Source: Balamuthia mandrillaris (lineage: Eukaryota > Discosea > Longamoebia > Balamuthiidae). From it: a DNA stretch of 64,000 bases. The notes below the pieces were generated by a model. It was not told the origin of the DNA and searched no databases. It saw nothing but the letters and a program-made list of their open reading frames with translations. This document shows, piece after piece, positions 34,693 to 46,063 of the stretch; within the stretch, counting starts at the first letter, position 1, and the number at the start of each line of letters is the position of its first letter. The DNA lies in assembly GCA_031835245.1 (NCBI GenBank), contig JAVKOQ010000005.1:372001-436000 (forward strand), written 5' to 3'. Both the position numbers and the translations under genes were made by a program.

Positions 34693-37600
34693 TCATTTAG
34701 CACGATCCAACAGTTTGACAATCTCAGAGAATGTTGGTCTGAAGAATGTGGGTTAGAATAAGGAGCGAAGAAGAAAAAGCACCAGTATGAAAAGCATACC
34801 GTTCATCGGGATCCGTTGCAAAGCATTGTTCCATGACCTGCTGAAGGACAGCGGGACAAGCATCGGCCTTCGTGCTTTCCAGCTTATGCCCTTTCAGGAC
34901 CGCCACAGCAGCCTCCACAGACGACATTCCAGGGTAAGGCTCCGCTCCTTGGTTCGTCAACTCCCAGAGCGTCACTCCATAACCTTTGGGGTTGAGTGTT
35001 TAGGTTAGAAGGCGAACACACAGAAAGGGAGGCAAGAAAGAATGAAACGACAAGCAAGAGAAAGAAGGAACGTACTCCAGACATCAGTCTTTTCGGAGTA
35101 CTGGTTGCTTTCAAGGCACTCTGGAGCTATCCTGTATTTTTGTTTAAAAAAAGGTGTTATAAGACACGCTTTGATGAAGTAATGGAGGTGATCTTACTCA
35201 CCATTTCAAAGGCATGGGGGTGTCCTCCTCGAATTTGCCATCTTTCAACTTGCTCTGCTTCAGCGCCAACCCAAAGTCTGCGTTCAACAAAAGGCACAAG
35301 TCAGACAAAAAAAGATTTCGAAACGAAATAAAAAGACAAAAACACTAACCAGAGACTTTGATGGTCAAGTCCTTGCCCAGCAACAGGTTACGAGCAGCCA
35401 AGTCTCGATGGGTGATGCCCTCCGCGTGCAAATGGCTCATTCCTGCCGCGATCTCTCTCGCCATTCTCACCAATGTCTTCTTATCCTTCGCCACCAGTTT
35501 GCCTTCTTTGCTGCGCAAGAAGTGACGGAGGTCTCCTCTGGGCAAGAACTCAGTGACAAGGCAGAAGGGATGTCCTTCTTCCATGCACACTCCCATCAAC
35601 AAGACCACGTTAGCGTGTGGACGTAACCGTCTGTTGAGTTGTTCGAATGGAATTGAATGTGAGGAAAGGAGAGGAGAAGAGAAGTGAAGAGAGTGATGAA
35701 GAGAAGAGAAGATAGCAGAAGAGAACAGAAGAGAAAGAGGAGAAGAAAGTACTTCATCAATTCTACTTCAGCTTGGAATGCTTCCACGTCGGACTTGGAT
35801 TGCAAACGCAACAACTAACCCCAATGCAAGGAAGAAACGTAAGACATAAAAAGAAGAATAAGCAGCAGAACGGAAAAGAACCTGTTTGATGGCCACTTCA
35901 CTGTCTCTCCATGATCCTTTCCACACCACTCCAAATGCTCTGCGCGCACCAAAGAGTAAGAAAGCAAGAAGAAAAGCAGCAAAGAAAAAGAAAAAGAAAA
36001 ACAAGAACAAAAACAAAAACGAGAAACAAGGCAACCAACCCTTTGCCAATCTCCTTCTCAAACTCCATCTCGTCAAAAGGAATCTCCCATGCGATCTGCA
36101 CTCCTCCTCTCTCCTTTCTGCCTCCTCCTTCATTCTTGCCTCCTCTCTTGTTGGTGCTGTTCTTGATCACATCCGACTTGTAGCCATACAGTTCCTCGCC
36201 ATCCTCATAACTGCTCTCCAAGTCCCTCTCTCGCATCGCCAAGCTGCGTCGCTGCTTCTTTCTTCTGACCAGGAAGAAGCCCACCACCACAGCCACAATG
36301 ACCACCAAGGCCAACACTGACAACGGCACCGCCACATACACTCCGGTCAAATCGCTTCCGCTTCCTCCTCCGCCTCCACTTTTGTTTTCATCATCCTCCG
36401 AATTGGAAGAAGAGCCTTCGTCAGGGAAGTTTTGGTTGGGCCGAAGAAGGATTAGCTCTCCGGTTTGAACGTTCACCACCGCACGAAGAGAGTCCGTGGC
36501 TTCAAAGCTGTTTGTGGTTGAACTGTTACAGGCCATCGTCATTCGAAAGCTTTCTTCCTCAGCCCACACACTCAAGCTGAAGTTGAAGACCTTGGGCACT
36601 TCTGTTGTCAGCTGTCCCATAACGCATCGCACTTGTTGCAGGTCTTCTTCTTGAACAAGTGGAGAACAAAACTCTGGTCCCACAAAACTGCTGCTTCCGG
36701 TGGCTGAAGAAGAAAGGAAGGTTCCGTGAGAGAATGTCATGGTGCAACTCACATCCTCTGCCCAAGAAGGACCACCGCTCTTCATCTCCATCATGAACTC
36801 CAATTCTTCTTTTGGTTTTTCTTCTTCTTCTTCTTCTTCTTCTTCTTCTTGCCGTTTGGTGTTGGAAGAGGAAGAAGAAGAAGGAGGATTCAACCACAAA
36901 GGACTGATGGAAAGAGAGTTGCACAAGGTGTTGACTATCAGAGGAGCTTCTCCTCTCTCCGTCCACACTCCCAGTTCATCCTTACATTCTACTGCCACCA
37001 TTCTTGTCACTTCTTCTTCGGGAAGCAAGGAAGCATCCAAGAGAACAGCCAGTTTGATGGAGCGACTGCCAGGAAGCACGTTCAATGGCTGGTCCAGGTT
37101 GCATTGCACTTGGCTGCTGCCTTCTTCTCCGTTGCTGGAGGTGATGTTGCAGCCCATGACTTGGGGATCATTGGCCAGAGAGACGCCTTTGGGAAGAGTC
37201 CACCGGCAGACGGTGCCTAGAGAGGAGGAAGGTCCTTGGTTGTTGATGGTGGCTCCCAGTTGCAACTCTTTTCCTGCTGTTCCTTCTTTTGATGCTTTAC
37301 AAACCCAACACAAACAATACCTTAGCAATGAGCGTTGAAGGGAAGACAATAAAGAAAGAAAGAAAGAAACGACAAGAAAGAAAGAAAGAGGAGGGATGAG
37401 GGTACCGATGGCAACACTGAGGTTCATTTCCACGTGATCCATGGAGAAGGAAAACGTGTCTGAGCCCACCACCTCAAACGAAAGCGTCTCCGAGGCGATC
37501 AACCCGCCGCACTCCAACAACTCCACCTGGAATCCTCCTCTATGTGAGGGGTGAGGGATCAGCGCCACACCTTCGGCCACGTTCAAGCTCGCATCAACAT

Positions 37601-38565
37601 CCACCACACTGTAATAGGAGCACTTCAGGATGCTGTTGCCGCTATCCCCTTCGATGGCACAACCGGCAGGCAAAGGGGTGACCCAGGTGGCAGCCCCTGC
37701 AGGAGAGACCTGGAGCCTGCAGGCCCCAGATCTCTGCACAGAGGGTCCTCTGTTGGTCACTACGGCCAGGAACTGAAACTCTTGCTCCGCCTGGCCCGGC
37801 ACAAAGGAGGAGGCAGGAGAGAGCTCATCCACTCGGGAGAAGGTCGCATCGAGGGAGTAGCGGGGCTGACCCATGGCTATGTTGGAGCGGTATGTATCGT
37901 CGCTATCAAACACGAAGCCGTACTTGATGCCGGAGGCATCGGGCGGGGTGTGCATGGTTCTGTTGAAGACGGCCTGCGAACCGGCCGTACCGGACAACCA
38001 GCATAGTTCTTCGTTGCCACTGAAGCCGCAGTTCATGCTGGCCACGCTGTTGCCTTCTCCTGGCACGGCTGCCAAATAAACAAGATGAGATAAAAGATGA
38101 GAAAGGTGAAGGGAAGAGAAGGAAACGAGGAAGAGAAGAGAAGAGAAGGAACAATGAATAGAAGGAAACGAGGAAGAGAAAAGTAGGGGAGAGTAGAGAA
38201 AAGGGTGTTGAAAAAAAAAAACAAAACTTAAACAAAAGAACAGTAAAACTTCTTTAAGAGAAGAACAGAAAAAAACAAAACAAAACAAAACGTCGCTTAC
38301 TTTCTACCGTCCAGCCTTCGCCATAAATGTTGAAAGGCTGTTGGTTCCGCACTATAAAGTCAGAAAACCTAACCAGGTACCCGCTCCCGTCGTAGTCGAA
38401 CGGAATGGTGACGATCATGTTGAAGGGAAGGCCAGGGGTGGGAGGGTCGGGATGCCAATAGTAGTCGGCATCGGGATATTGCCCGTTGCAACAGCAAGCA
38501 GAGAGCAACAAGGACAGAGCCACCAGCAAGCTCAAACGGGTGGAACAGCGCCAGGCCAACAACAT
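34693..38565 (-). CDS. Receptor tyrosine kinase 2 (RTK2), large-ectodomain member
   Basis: Ten exons (38565-38301, 38068-37406, 37294-36040, 35939-35882, 35814-35753, 35630-35350, 35277-35202, 35131-35076, 34983-34800 and 34738-34693) sum in frame to 981 residues. The signal peptide is about 1-27 (LSLLVALSLLLSACCCNG). The ectodomain (to about 625) is roughly twice that of its paralogues, with two DUF11-like repeats (AVVTNRGPS; ATINNQGPSSSLGTVCRWTLP) and a Glu-run spacer. The transmembrane helix is about 626-652 (VPLSVLALVVIVAVVVGFF) and is followed by RRKKQRR. The kinase at about 715-976 has GKGAFGVVWKG, VAIK, HRDLAARN, DFG and PLKWIAPE. The activation segment lacks tyrosine. Intron phases in the kinase part equal those of RTK1, and exons of 62, 281, 56 and 46 nt are identical in size. 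It is divergent from RTK3 across 380 bp. Confidence 0.88.
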
Positions 38566-38945
38566 TTTCCCCAATTGTAATGCAGTTGTTGTTTGTTTCT
38601 TCTTCCAGCAGTTTTTTTTTTTTAAAAAAAAAAAAAGAATGAACCTTCGGAAGAGATAAAAGGAGCTCGCTGGTTTTTCCGCGAGCAAAGCCTTGCTAGG
38701 ACTCGTGTTTTAGGGTCATTATTCAGGTTGTTTTTACCTAACACCATACTATTGGACCATTTATTATAACGACGATGGCCCTATATTGGTTGCACATCAA
38801 TCATGTAAAACTCCTATAATGAATTGCGTTGTTTGACGATCGTCCACTCGCAAACGTTCAGGTTCGCTTCCCCTTGCGAACCAAGCACTACAAAACGTAC
38901 AGGTTTTTATCTTGATAGAAGAACAAGAAGAACATTTGGCGGGCC
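38566..38945. promoter_or_regulatory. Divergent promoter between RTK2 and RTK3
   Basis: No gene is seen in 380 bp. A T8/A12 dyad-like stretch (TTTTTTTTTAAAAAAAAAA, 38611-38630) lies just upstream of RTK2. The rest is AT-moderate with no obvious repeat. No GTCGACA site is present. Confidence 0.4.
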
Positions 38946-39233
38946 ATGTGGACGGGAAGAGGCATTCTTTTGCTAAGTTGGTGCTGTTTGTTTGGCAGTT
39001 TCGTGGGGGTGGCTCGCCCTCAGTTCTTGGCCTACATAGAGACCATCCCGGAGGCTCCCTTTTTGGTTGGCAGCGTCTTCACGGTGGTGTACCATTTGAA
39101 CCTTGAATCCGGCGTGAACGGGGTTCTAAGTTTTAACTTAGATGAGGGTGCCACTTACATTCCTGGCTCTTGTTACGTCTCTCTCTCTCTCTCTCTCTCT
39201 CTCTAACTCTCTCTCGTCCTTTCTCTTTCTCTC

Positions 39234-39281
<48 letters not shown>

Positions 39282-41567
39282 CCTTTCTCTCTTCCTTTTA
39301 TTATACTTGACTTTTTCGAATGTTTGGATGGTATTCTTATTTTTTTGGTTAAAACAGTAACGAGTGTTGGGCCTCCAGAGTTGGATTGCAGCGAAGCTGG
39401 AGCGCAGTGCGCTTTCTCCGGAAGCTACACAGGCCCAGCCACGGTCTCTAGAACCCTCCAGAACAGGCCCGACACCACCTACATCGCTCTCTGGTACAGC
39501 ACCATGGAACAACCAAGCGCCATTTACAACATCAACTCGGAGTACAGAGTAGCTTTGGAGGCTTCTTTGTCGAGCGCTTCTCCTTCTTCTTTTGAGCCAG
39601 GCGAGGTGCTTTCGTTCTCTGCCAACATGAGCAATAGCGGACCCTCACAAACCGGCCATGGCTATTGTTTGTTCGGGATTGAGCCAAAGGAGGCCGGCCT
39701 GTGGGTGGAAGACGAACTGCCGGGATCATGTCAGCTCTTGGACGAGGCAAGCCCTGAAGTGATGTTATGTTCATTCTCGGGCATTCCTGCAAACGATACT
39801 GGTATGGATTCTGTAGACCCTTTTCATCAGTTGGGTTCTATACCTGTTTTAGTTTTCTGATAGTACTTTTTCTTCAAACTCTTTGCAGTGGAATTCATGT
39901 CCGGTTTGAAGCTAGCGACGGACTTTTTCTTCCCTTCAAACCTGACCGTCTCTCTCAGCGGCTGCACTCCATGGTACTCAACAATGAACATCTTGGAGAT
40001 GAACTACACCGACGCCGTCCAACACTTTACGGTCATTCCATCGCCTCCCTCCTCTCAATCCACTTCTTCCTCTTCTGCTTCAGAGAGCGATAGAGAAGAA
40101 GACGGAGGAGACGATGAAGACAAGACGCCAATCATCGCAGGAGCATCCGTTGGTGGAGGCTTGTTGCTCCTCCTCGTCGTGTTTGCAGTTGTTGCAGCTT
40201 TCGTCATATGGCAACGAAGAGGTTCAAGGTCCAGAAACCGTTTCAAGGATCAAAGAGACCTTGAAAACGGGGTGGAGGACTTGTACGAGATGAAGAAAGA
40301 CTTTGTAGCTCCGTCTGCCGGTACTGAGAAAGGCGTGAGACAAGGTAGAGTGGATACCTTGGATCAAGGCATGAGCTGGGAGATAGCATGGCAGGATCTT
40401 GAATTTGCAGAGAAACTTGGAGAAGGGTATTCTTCAGCTTTTCTTCTATTCTTTTGTTATTATTCTTATCTGCTTCTTTCTTCTTTTCTGTTCTCTCCCC
40501 TCACGATTAGGGCATTCGGAACGGTATGGAGAGGATTGTGGAGAAACAGCGAAGTGGCCATCAAACAGGTGTCCGGTCTTGGATCTGAGAAAAGTCTTGA
40601 AGCCTTTAAAGCTGAGGTCGAACTCATGAAGTATGTTTTAACTTTTCTCTTGCTTTCGATCTCGTTTGGTTTCTTGTTTCTTATCCTCATCTATGCTCTT
40701 TCTTCTCGTTACAAATCTTAGACGGTTACGCCCGCACGCCAACGTGGTGCTCTTGATGGGAGTGTGCATGGAAGAAGGCCATCCCTTCTGCCTTGTCACC
40801 GAGTTCTTGCCCAAAGGAGACCTCTTGCGCTTTCTTCAAAGCAAAGAGGGCAAAAAAGCAATGAAAGATGAGAAAACCCTCTTGAGAATGGCGAGAGAGA
40901 TCGCAGCAGGAATGAGCCATTTGCACGCGGAAGGCATCACCCATCGGGACTTGGCTGCTCGCAACCTGTTGCTGGGCAAAGACTTGACCATCAAAGTTTC
41001 TGGTTTGCATCTCTTTCGTTGCTTCCCTCTCTTCTGTGACCTGCCTTCTTATCGCTGTTCCGTTTAGATTTTGGTTTGGCCCACAAGCAGGAAAAGGGAG
41101 GGGAGGAGGAAAGACAACTGGATGAGGATGCTCAGGTGCCAGTCAAATGGTTGCACTCTTCTTTTTATTGCTTCCTCCTGGCTCTTGTCCTTCGTGGTTA
41201 CTGACCCTTTGTGCTCTCTTCAGGTTGGCCCCAGAGGTTCTCAAGTCAAACACTTATGGTCCTGCTGCTGATGTTTGGAGTACGTTTTTCTTTATTCAAC
41301 TTTGTTGTCCTTTTCATATTCCTAACTCTCCTATCAACAAAAGGCTATGGGGTGATCCTTTGGGAACTGGCCAACCTGGGAATGGAGCCTTATCCCGGAA
41401 TGAGCATGGAAGAAGCCAGCTTGGCCGTGCTGGACGGTCAACATCCCGACATTCCCTCTTCCCTCCCTTCCATCCTGCAAGACATCATGGAGGAGTGTTT
41501 TGCTGCAGACCCTGAAGAGAGACCCTCTTTTGCTTCCATTGTAAAACAGCTCAAGCGCAAAGACTAA
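38946..41567 (+). CDS. Receptor tyrosine kinase 3 (RTK3)
   Basis: Eight exons (38946-39171, 39358-39801, 39889-40426, 40511-40630, 40722-41002, 41068-41149, 41224-41279 and 41344-41567) encode 656 residues. The signal peptide is about 1-23 (ILLLSWCCLFGSFVGVA). The ectodomain starts EAPFLVGSVFTVVYHLNL, as in RTK4, and contains the DUF11-like LSFSANMSNSGPSQ. The transmembrane helix is at about 304-331. The kinase domain at about 393-652 carries GEGAFGTVWRG, VAIK, HRDLAARN, DFG and PVKWLAPE. The fourth exon is exactly the sum of two exons of the paralogues (58+62=120 nt), so one intron is missing. The terminal intron found in RTK1/2 is also missing. The kinase exons and one intron are almost identical to RTK4. 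The first two introns hold CT repeats. The start begins a clear signal peptide. Confidence 0.9.
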
Positions 41568-41863
41568 CAGAAGAAAATTCTTGTTTCCGTTCGGGTGCAG
41601 CTGCTCTCAATTTGTTAAACTCATTAACGCAAGTGGTATCCTGCTTCCTCTTCGCGGAACATGCCTCCACCGAACCGCAACCTAGCGTAGGACAGTTTTT
41701 GGCTTTTGTTTTTTTTTGCTATAGTATTAATTATATAATTAATGAGCGCTTATTTTTTTGTTCTACTTTCTGATAACTACAACAACAACGTGCCGACTGG
41801 ATACCGTTTGGCTAAGCCGGTCAAAGCCGTTTATTTATTTTGGGTTGTTCTCCAAGCACGAGC

Positions 41864-44663
41864 ATGCGAGTAACAAGAAGCAGGAGGTCGTCGTTGCCGC
41901 TGTTGGTTTGTTGTTGTTGGTGGCTCTGCTTGGGCGGGTGGAGGATTGGAGGAGCGCAGGCAGCATTCGTGGAGAGCATCAGGACGGACCCGGTGCAACC
42001 GTTTCTGGTGGGGAGCAACTTTACGGTGGAGTATGACCTGAACTTGCAAGCTGGCGTGCAGGGACACATTTCCTTTGTGCTGGACCAAGGCGCGGTTTAC
42101 CGCCCCGGCTCTTGTATCGTTCTCCTTTGTTTTTTATTACTATTGTTGTTGTTTGAACTTACTTTCTTTTTGCCAACCTACAGTGACGAAGGTGTTTGGC
42201 CCGCCCGACTTGGAATGCCTGGCCAACGAGGAGGCTTGCGTTTATTGGGCAGGGTCCTACTCTGGACCAGCAAGAGTCTCTCGTGCCCTCCAAAACCTTC
42301 CTGACGTAACTTCGGTTACTCTTTGGTATGGTCACCCTGAAGGAAGCAGCATATATAGAGTTGTTTCCGAGTATAGGGTCTCTTTGGAAGCTTCCATGTG
42401 GAGCAGCAGCCATGCTTCAGCGTCATCATTTGAACAAGGAGAGGTGTTGGAGTTCTCAGCAAACATGACGAACGAGGGACCCTCCAACGCGAGCTTTGGA
42501 ACATGTTTGATGGCCGTGGAGCCAGAAGGCGCTGGTGTATGGGTGGAGGGGGAACTGTCACCTTCTTGCCAGATGCTCAGCGAACAGTTGGTTCAGTGCA
42601 CCTTCGAGAATATTCCTGCAAGTTCTTCCGGTTTGCTTCTTCGCTCCTATATTGTTTCTTTCTTGATTCTGGTCGTTACTTGCTTTTTTTTTCGTTCTTC
42701 GCTCACGCTTCTTTCGGTGCTTCCATTTCGTTTGGTTCTCGTCTTCCTGTTCGTTTTACTGACCAATCCGACTGTACAGTGGAATTCGTGTCTGGTTTGA
42801 AGTTGGCCACCAACTTTTTCTTTCCATCGGACTTGACTGTCTCCCTCTTCAACTGCTCCGCTGTCTGGTACACGTCCATGCGAATCATAGGAATGAACTA
42901 CACCCATGAGACTCAACATTTCAATGTCATTCCATCTCCTTCCCAATCTACTTCTTCCTCTTCTTCCTCGTCTGCAGCTTCATCACAAGAATATAGAGGA
43001 GATCGTGAAGAAGAAAGCGAAGATAAAACGCCGGTCATCGCAGGAGCTTCGGTTGGTGGAGTGGTGTTGTTGCTTTTGTTGTTGGCAGTTTCAATTGCCG
43101 CGTTCACCGTTTGGAAGCAGAGAAAGCGCAGAAACCGTTTCACGGATCAACGAGACCTTGAAAACGGGGCGGAGGATGTGTACGCGATGAAGAAAGACTT
43201 TGTGGCATCCTCCACTAGTCGTGAGATGAAGGTAAGAGTAGATAGAACACATTCTTTGGATAACGAAGGAATGAGTTGGGAGATCAGTTGGCGAGAACTA
43301 GAGTTAGCAGAGCAAATTGGGGACGGGTATTGTAATCTTTATTACCTTCCTGTCTCTCTTTATGACGTATTTGTTGCTTGTATTCTCTTCGTTACTCTTT
43401 CTCTTCTCACGACCTGCATTCTGTTATGAAAGAGCCTTTGGAACTGTGTGGAGAGGCCATTGGAGAAACAGCGAAGTAGCCATCAAACAGGTAACGTGTG
43501 CTTGTCTGACCCATCATCAATATCTTACTTGTTCTCTCCCTCCTCTCGTTTGCTCGCTTGATCTCTATCCCTTTCGGTCATTACGATAGTTATCTGGACT
43601 AGAATCAGAGAAAAGTGTTGAAGCATTTAAAGCTGAAGTCGAACTCATGAAGTATGTTATACTCTACATTCTTGATGGCCACTTCTGTTTGTCTCCATGC
43701 TCCCTGCATATCTTTCTTCTCATCCGACAAATAACAATTCAGACGGCTACGACCACATGCCAACGTGGTGCTCTTGATGGGTGCGTGCATGGAAGAAGGC
43801 CATCCCTTCTGCCTTGTCACCGAGTTCTTGCCCAAAGGAGACCTCTTGCGCTTTCTTCAAAGCAAAGAGGGCAAAAAAGCAATGAAAGATGAGAAAACCC
43901 TCTTGAGAATGGCGAGAGAGATCGCAGCAGGAATGAGCCATTTGCACGCGGAAGGCATCACCCATCGGGACTTGGCTGCTCGCAATCTGTTGTTGGGCAA
44001 AGACTTGACCATCAAAGTTTCTGGTTTGTATCTCTTTCGTTTCTTCCTTCTCTTGGTTTTTTTACCTGTTGAAGCTCTTGTTCTTGGTCGCTTCTCATCG
44101 TTTAAGTTCTTTTCTCCGCTCCGTTCAGATTTTGGTTTGGCCCACAAGCAGGAAAAGGGAGGGGAGGAGGAAAGACAACTGGATGAGGATGCTCAGGTGC
44201 CAGTCAAATGGTTGCGCTCTTCTTTTTATTGCTTCCTCCTGGCTCTTGTCCTTCGTGGTTACTGATCCTTTGTGCTCTCTTCAGGTTGGCCCCAGAGGTT
44301 CTCAAGTCAAACACTTATGGTCCTGCTGCTGATGTTTGGAGTACGTTTTCCTTTATTCAACGTATCCCATCCTTCTTCTTAGTTAAACTCTTATTCAATT
44401 GTTATCTTCATTTTTCCAAAACAACCAAACGAAAACAAGGCTATGGGGTAACACTTTGGGAGATGGCCAACTCGGGAATGGAGCCTTATCCCGGAATGAG
44501 CATGGAAGAAGCCAGCTTGGCCGTGTTGGATGGCAAACACCCCGACATTCCCTCTTCCCTCCCTTCCATCCTGCAAAACATCATGGAGGAGTGTTTTGCT
44601 GTAGATCCTGAAGAGAGACCCTCTTTTGCTTCCATTGTCAACCGGCTGAAACGCGGCGACTGA
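41864..44663 (+). CDS. Receptor tyrosine kinase 4 (RTK4), tandem duplicate of RTK3
   Basis: Nine exons (41864-42113, 42184-42630, 42780-43326, 43433-43490, 43590-43651, 43743-44023, 44129-44210, 44285-44340 and 44440-44663) encode 668 residues. A basic N-terminus precedes a hydrophobic signal segment (LPLLVCCCWWLCLGGW). The ectodomain is collinear with RTK3 (QPFLVGSNFTVEYDLNL; LEFSANMTNEGPSN; conserved NFT-type sites). The transmembrane helix is at about 317-343, with a short basic stop (RKRRNR). The kinase has GDGAFGTVWRGHW, VAIK, HRDLAARN, DFG and PVKWLAPE and no tyrosine between DFG and APE. It retains the intron after VAIKQ that RTK3 lacks. It lies about 300 bp downstream of RTK3 in the same direction, consistent with unequal crossing-over. 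Ligand and output pathway are unknown. Confidence 0.9.
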
Positions 44664-45186
44664 ACTCATTGAGGCGTGTACTATAACAGAAAGGCAATCT
44701 TACCTGTCGAAAGGTAACTAAATGAAGAAAACAAACCGAAACAATTATTTTCGATCATCCTCCCTGTAACTGATTCTCATGTCGTTGAAATGTTGTTCTG
44801 CCCGTGCTGGAATAGAGACGAGTTCAAGGTTTGACGCCCGGAAGCCTTTTATCGGACCTTTAGTTGAACTTTTTTAAAAAAAAACAAACAAAAACACAGC
44901 AGCACCTCACTCGGCGGAACAGCTGGCAATGCAGCACCTTCCTCGACAAATTTTATTTCGCAAAATTGACATATCAGAAAATATCTCCGATATATTGAAC
45001 ATATTATACATTAATCAATTATCCAAAAGGTTAAACAGTTTTATTCAATTCTATTCAATTTTTTTAATATTATGACCCAAAATATTTTGACAGGGAAACT
45101 GCCAATTAATTTATGAAAAAGCGAAAAAAAAAAAGAAGAAAGAAAAAAGAGAATAAACAACGACAGCAAGCACCGCGCGCGCACGA
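44664..45186. other. Intergenic, AT-rich, no gene seen
   Basis: This AT-rich spacer (notably 44990-45110) sits between RTK4 and the first SPT small-subunit gene, with short CAATT direct repeats (ATTCAATTCTATTCAATT near 45041-45060). It ends in an A/G-rich leader before the ATG. Confidence 0.4.
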
Positions 45187-45770
45187 ATGGAGCACTACGA
45201 ACCACAGGAGAGGCTGCAGGACATCATTGGACGCCGCCGGGAACAACAAACACAGCAGACTCAGGGCGCCATCACGGCGCCCAACCGCTCCTGGCTGTCC
45301 GTCAAGTGGTTGCAATGGCAGATTGTCACCAGCCAATACATGCTCTTCCCCTTTGAACGCTTTGTGCTGAGTACGTTGTTGTCCTCTTCTTCTTCTTCTT
45401 CTTCTTCTTCTTCTTCTTCTTCTTCTTCTTCTTCTTCTTCTTCTTCTTCTTCTTTCTTCGGGCGCCTTCTTCCGTTCCGGAATTTTTCGTTCTCTTCTTC
45501 TCTCTTCTTCTTGTTCTTGTTCTTCTTCTTCTTGTTCTTCTTGTTCTTCTCCTTCTTGTTCTTGTTCTTGTTCTTCTTCTTCTTGTTCTTCTTCTTCTTC
45601 TTCTTCTTCTTCTGCTTCTTCTTCTTCTTCTCTCCTATCTATTTAATAGGAGTTCACTTACCCGCGCCTTCCTTCTCCATTTCAACCGTTGCGCAGATGT
45701 GTTCATATTCTCCATAATGGGGCTCGCCTTGTACAGAGTCATCACCTTTGCTGCCTCCCTGTTCGCCTGA
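45187..45770 (+). CDS. Serine palmitoyltransferase small subunit-like protein, copy 1
   Basis: The small subunits (SPTSSA/B, Tsc3-like) are ER membrane peptides that stimulate serine palmitoyltransferase, the first step of sphingolipid synthesis. Two exons, 45187-45370 and 45697-45770, give 85 residues (human SPTSSA has 71). The core WLSVKWLQWQIVTSQYMLFP followed by FER matches the family pattern of an aromatic helix ending Y-M-L-x-P-x-E. The phase-1 splice restores an Asn and a second helix (VFIFSIMGLALYRVITF). The 326-nt intron is almost entirely TTC/TTG repeat. The N-terminal 35 residues are polar and Gln-rich. A paralogue lies 1.1 kb downstream with the intron at the identical position. 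Confidence 0.82.
45384..45632 (+). repeat. TTC/TTG microsatellite in an intron
   Basis: A near-pure TTC tract (about 45384-45454) and a mixed TTC/TTG tract (about 45490-45632) fill the intron of the first SPT small-subunit gene. Both are pyrimidine-rich on the sense strand. Confidence 0.9.
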
Positions 45771-46018
45771 AGAACAAGAATAAAACAAACTTTCCTTCCG
45801 CTCTCTCTCCTCTCCTCTCCTCTCCTCTCCTCTCCTCTCCTCCTCTCCTCTCCTCTCCTCTCCTCTTTGTGGCACAGCCGGTCTACCCAGTGGTGAGTTA
45901 CTTATTTGGAAAGAAACACAACAGAGGAGAGGAGAGAGGAGGCTGAGAACTCCTCCTTGCTTGGATTGCGAAAAGAGAGAGAGAGAAGAGAGAAGAAGAG
46001 AGAGAGCAAAACAAGCCC

Positions 46019-46063
<45 letters not shown>

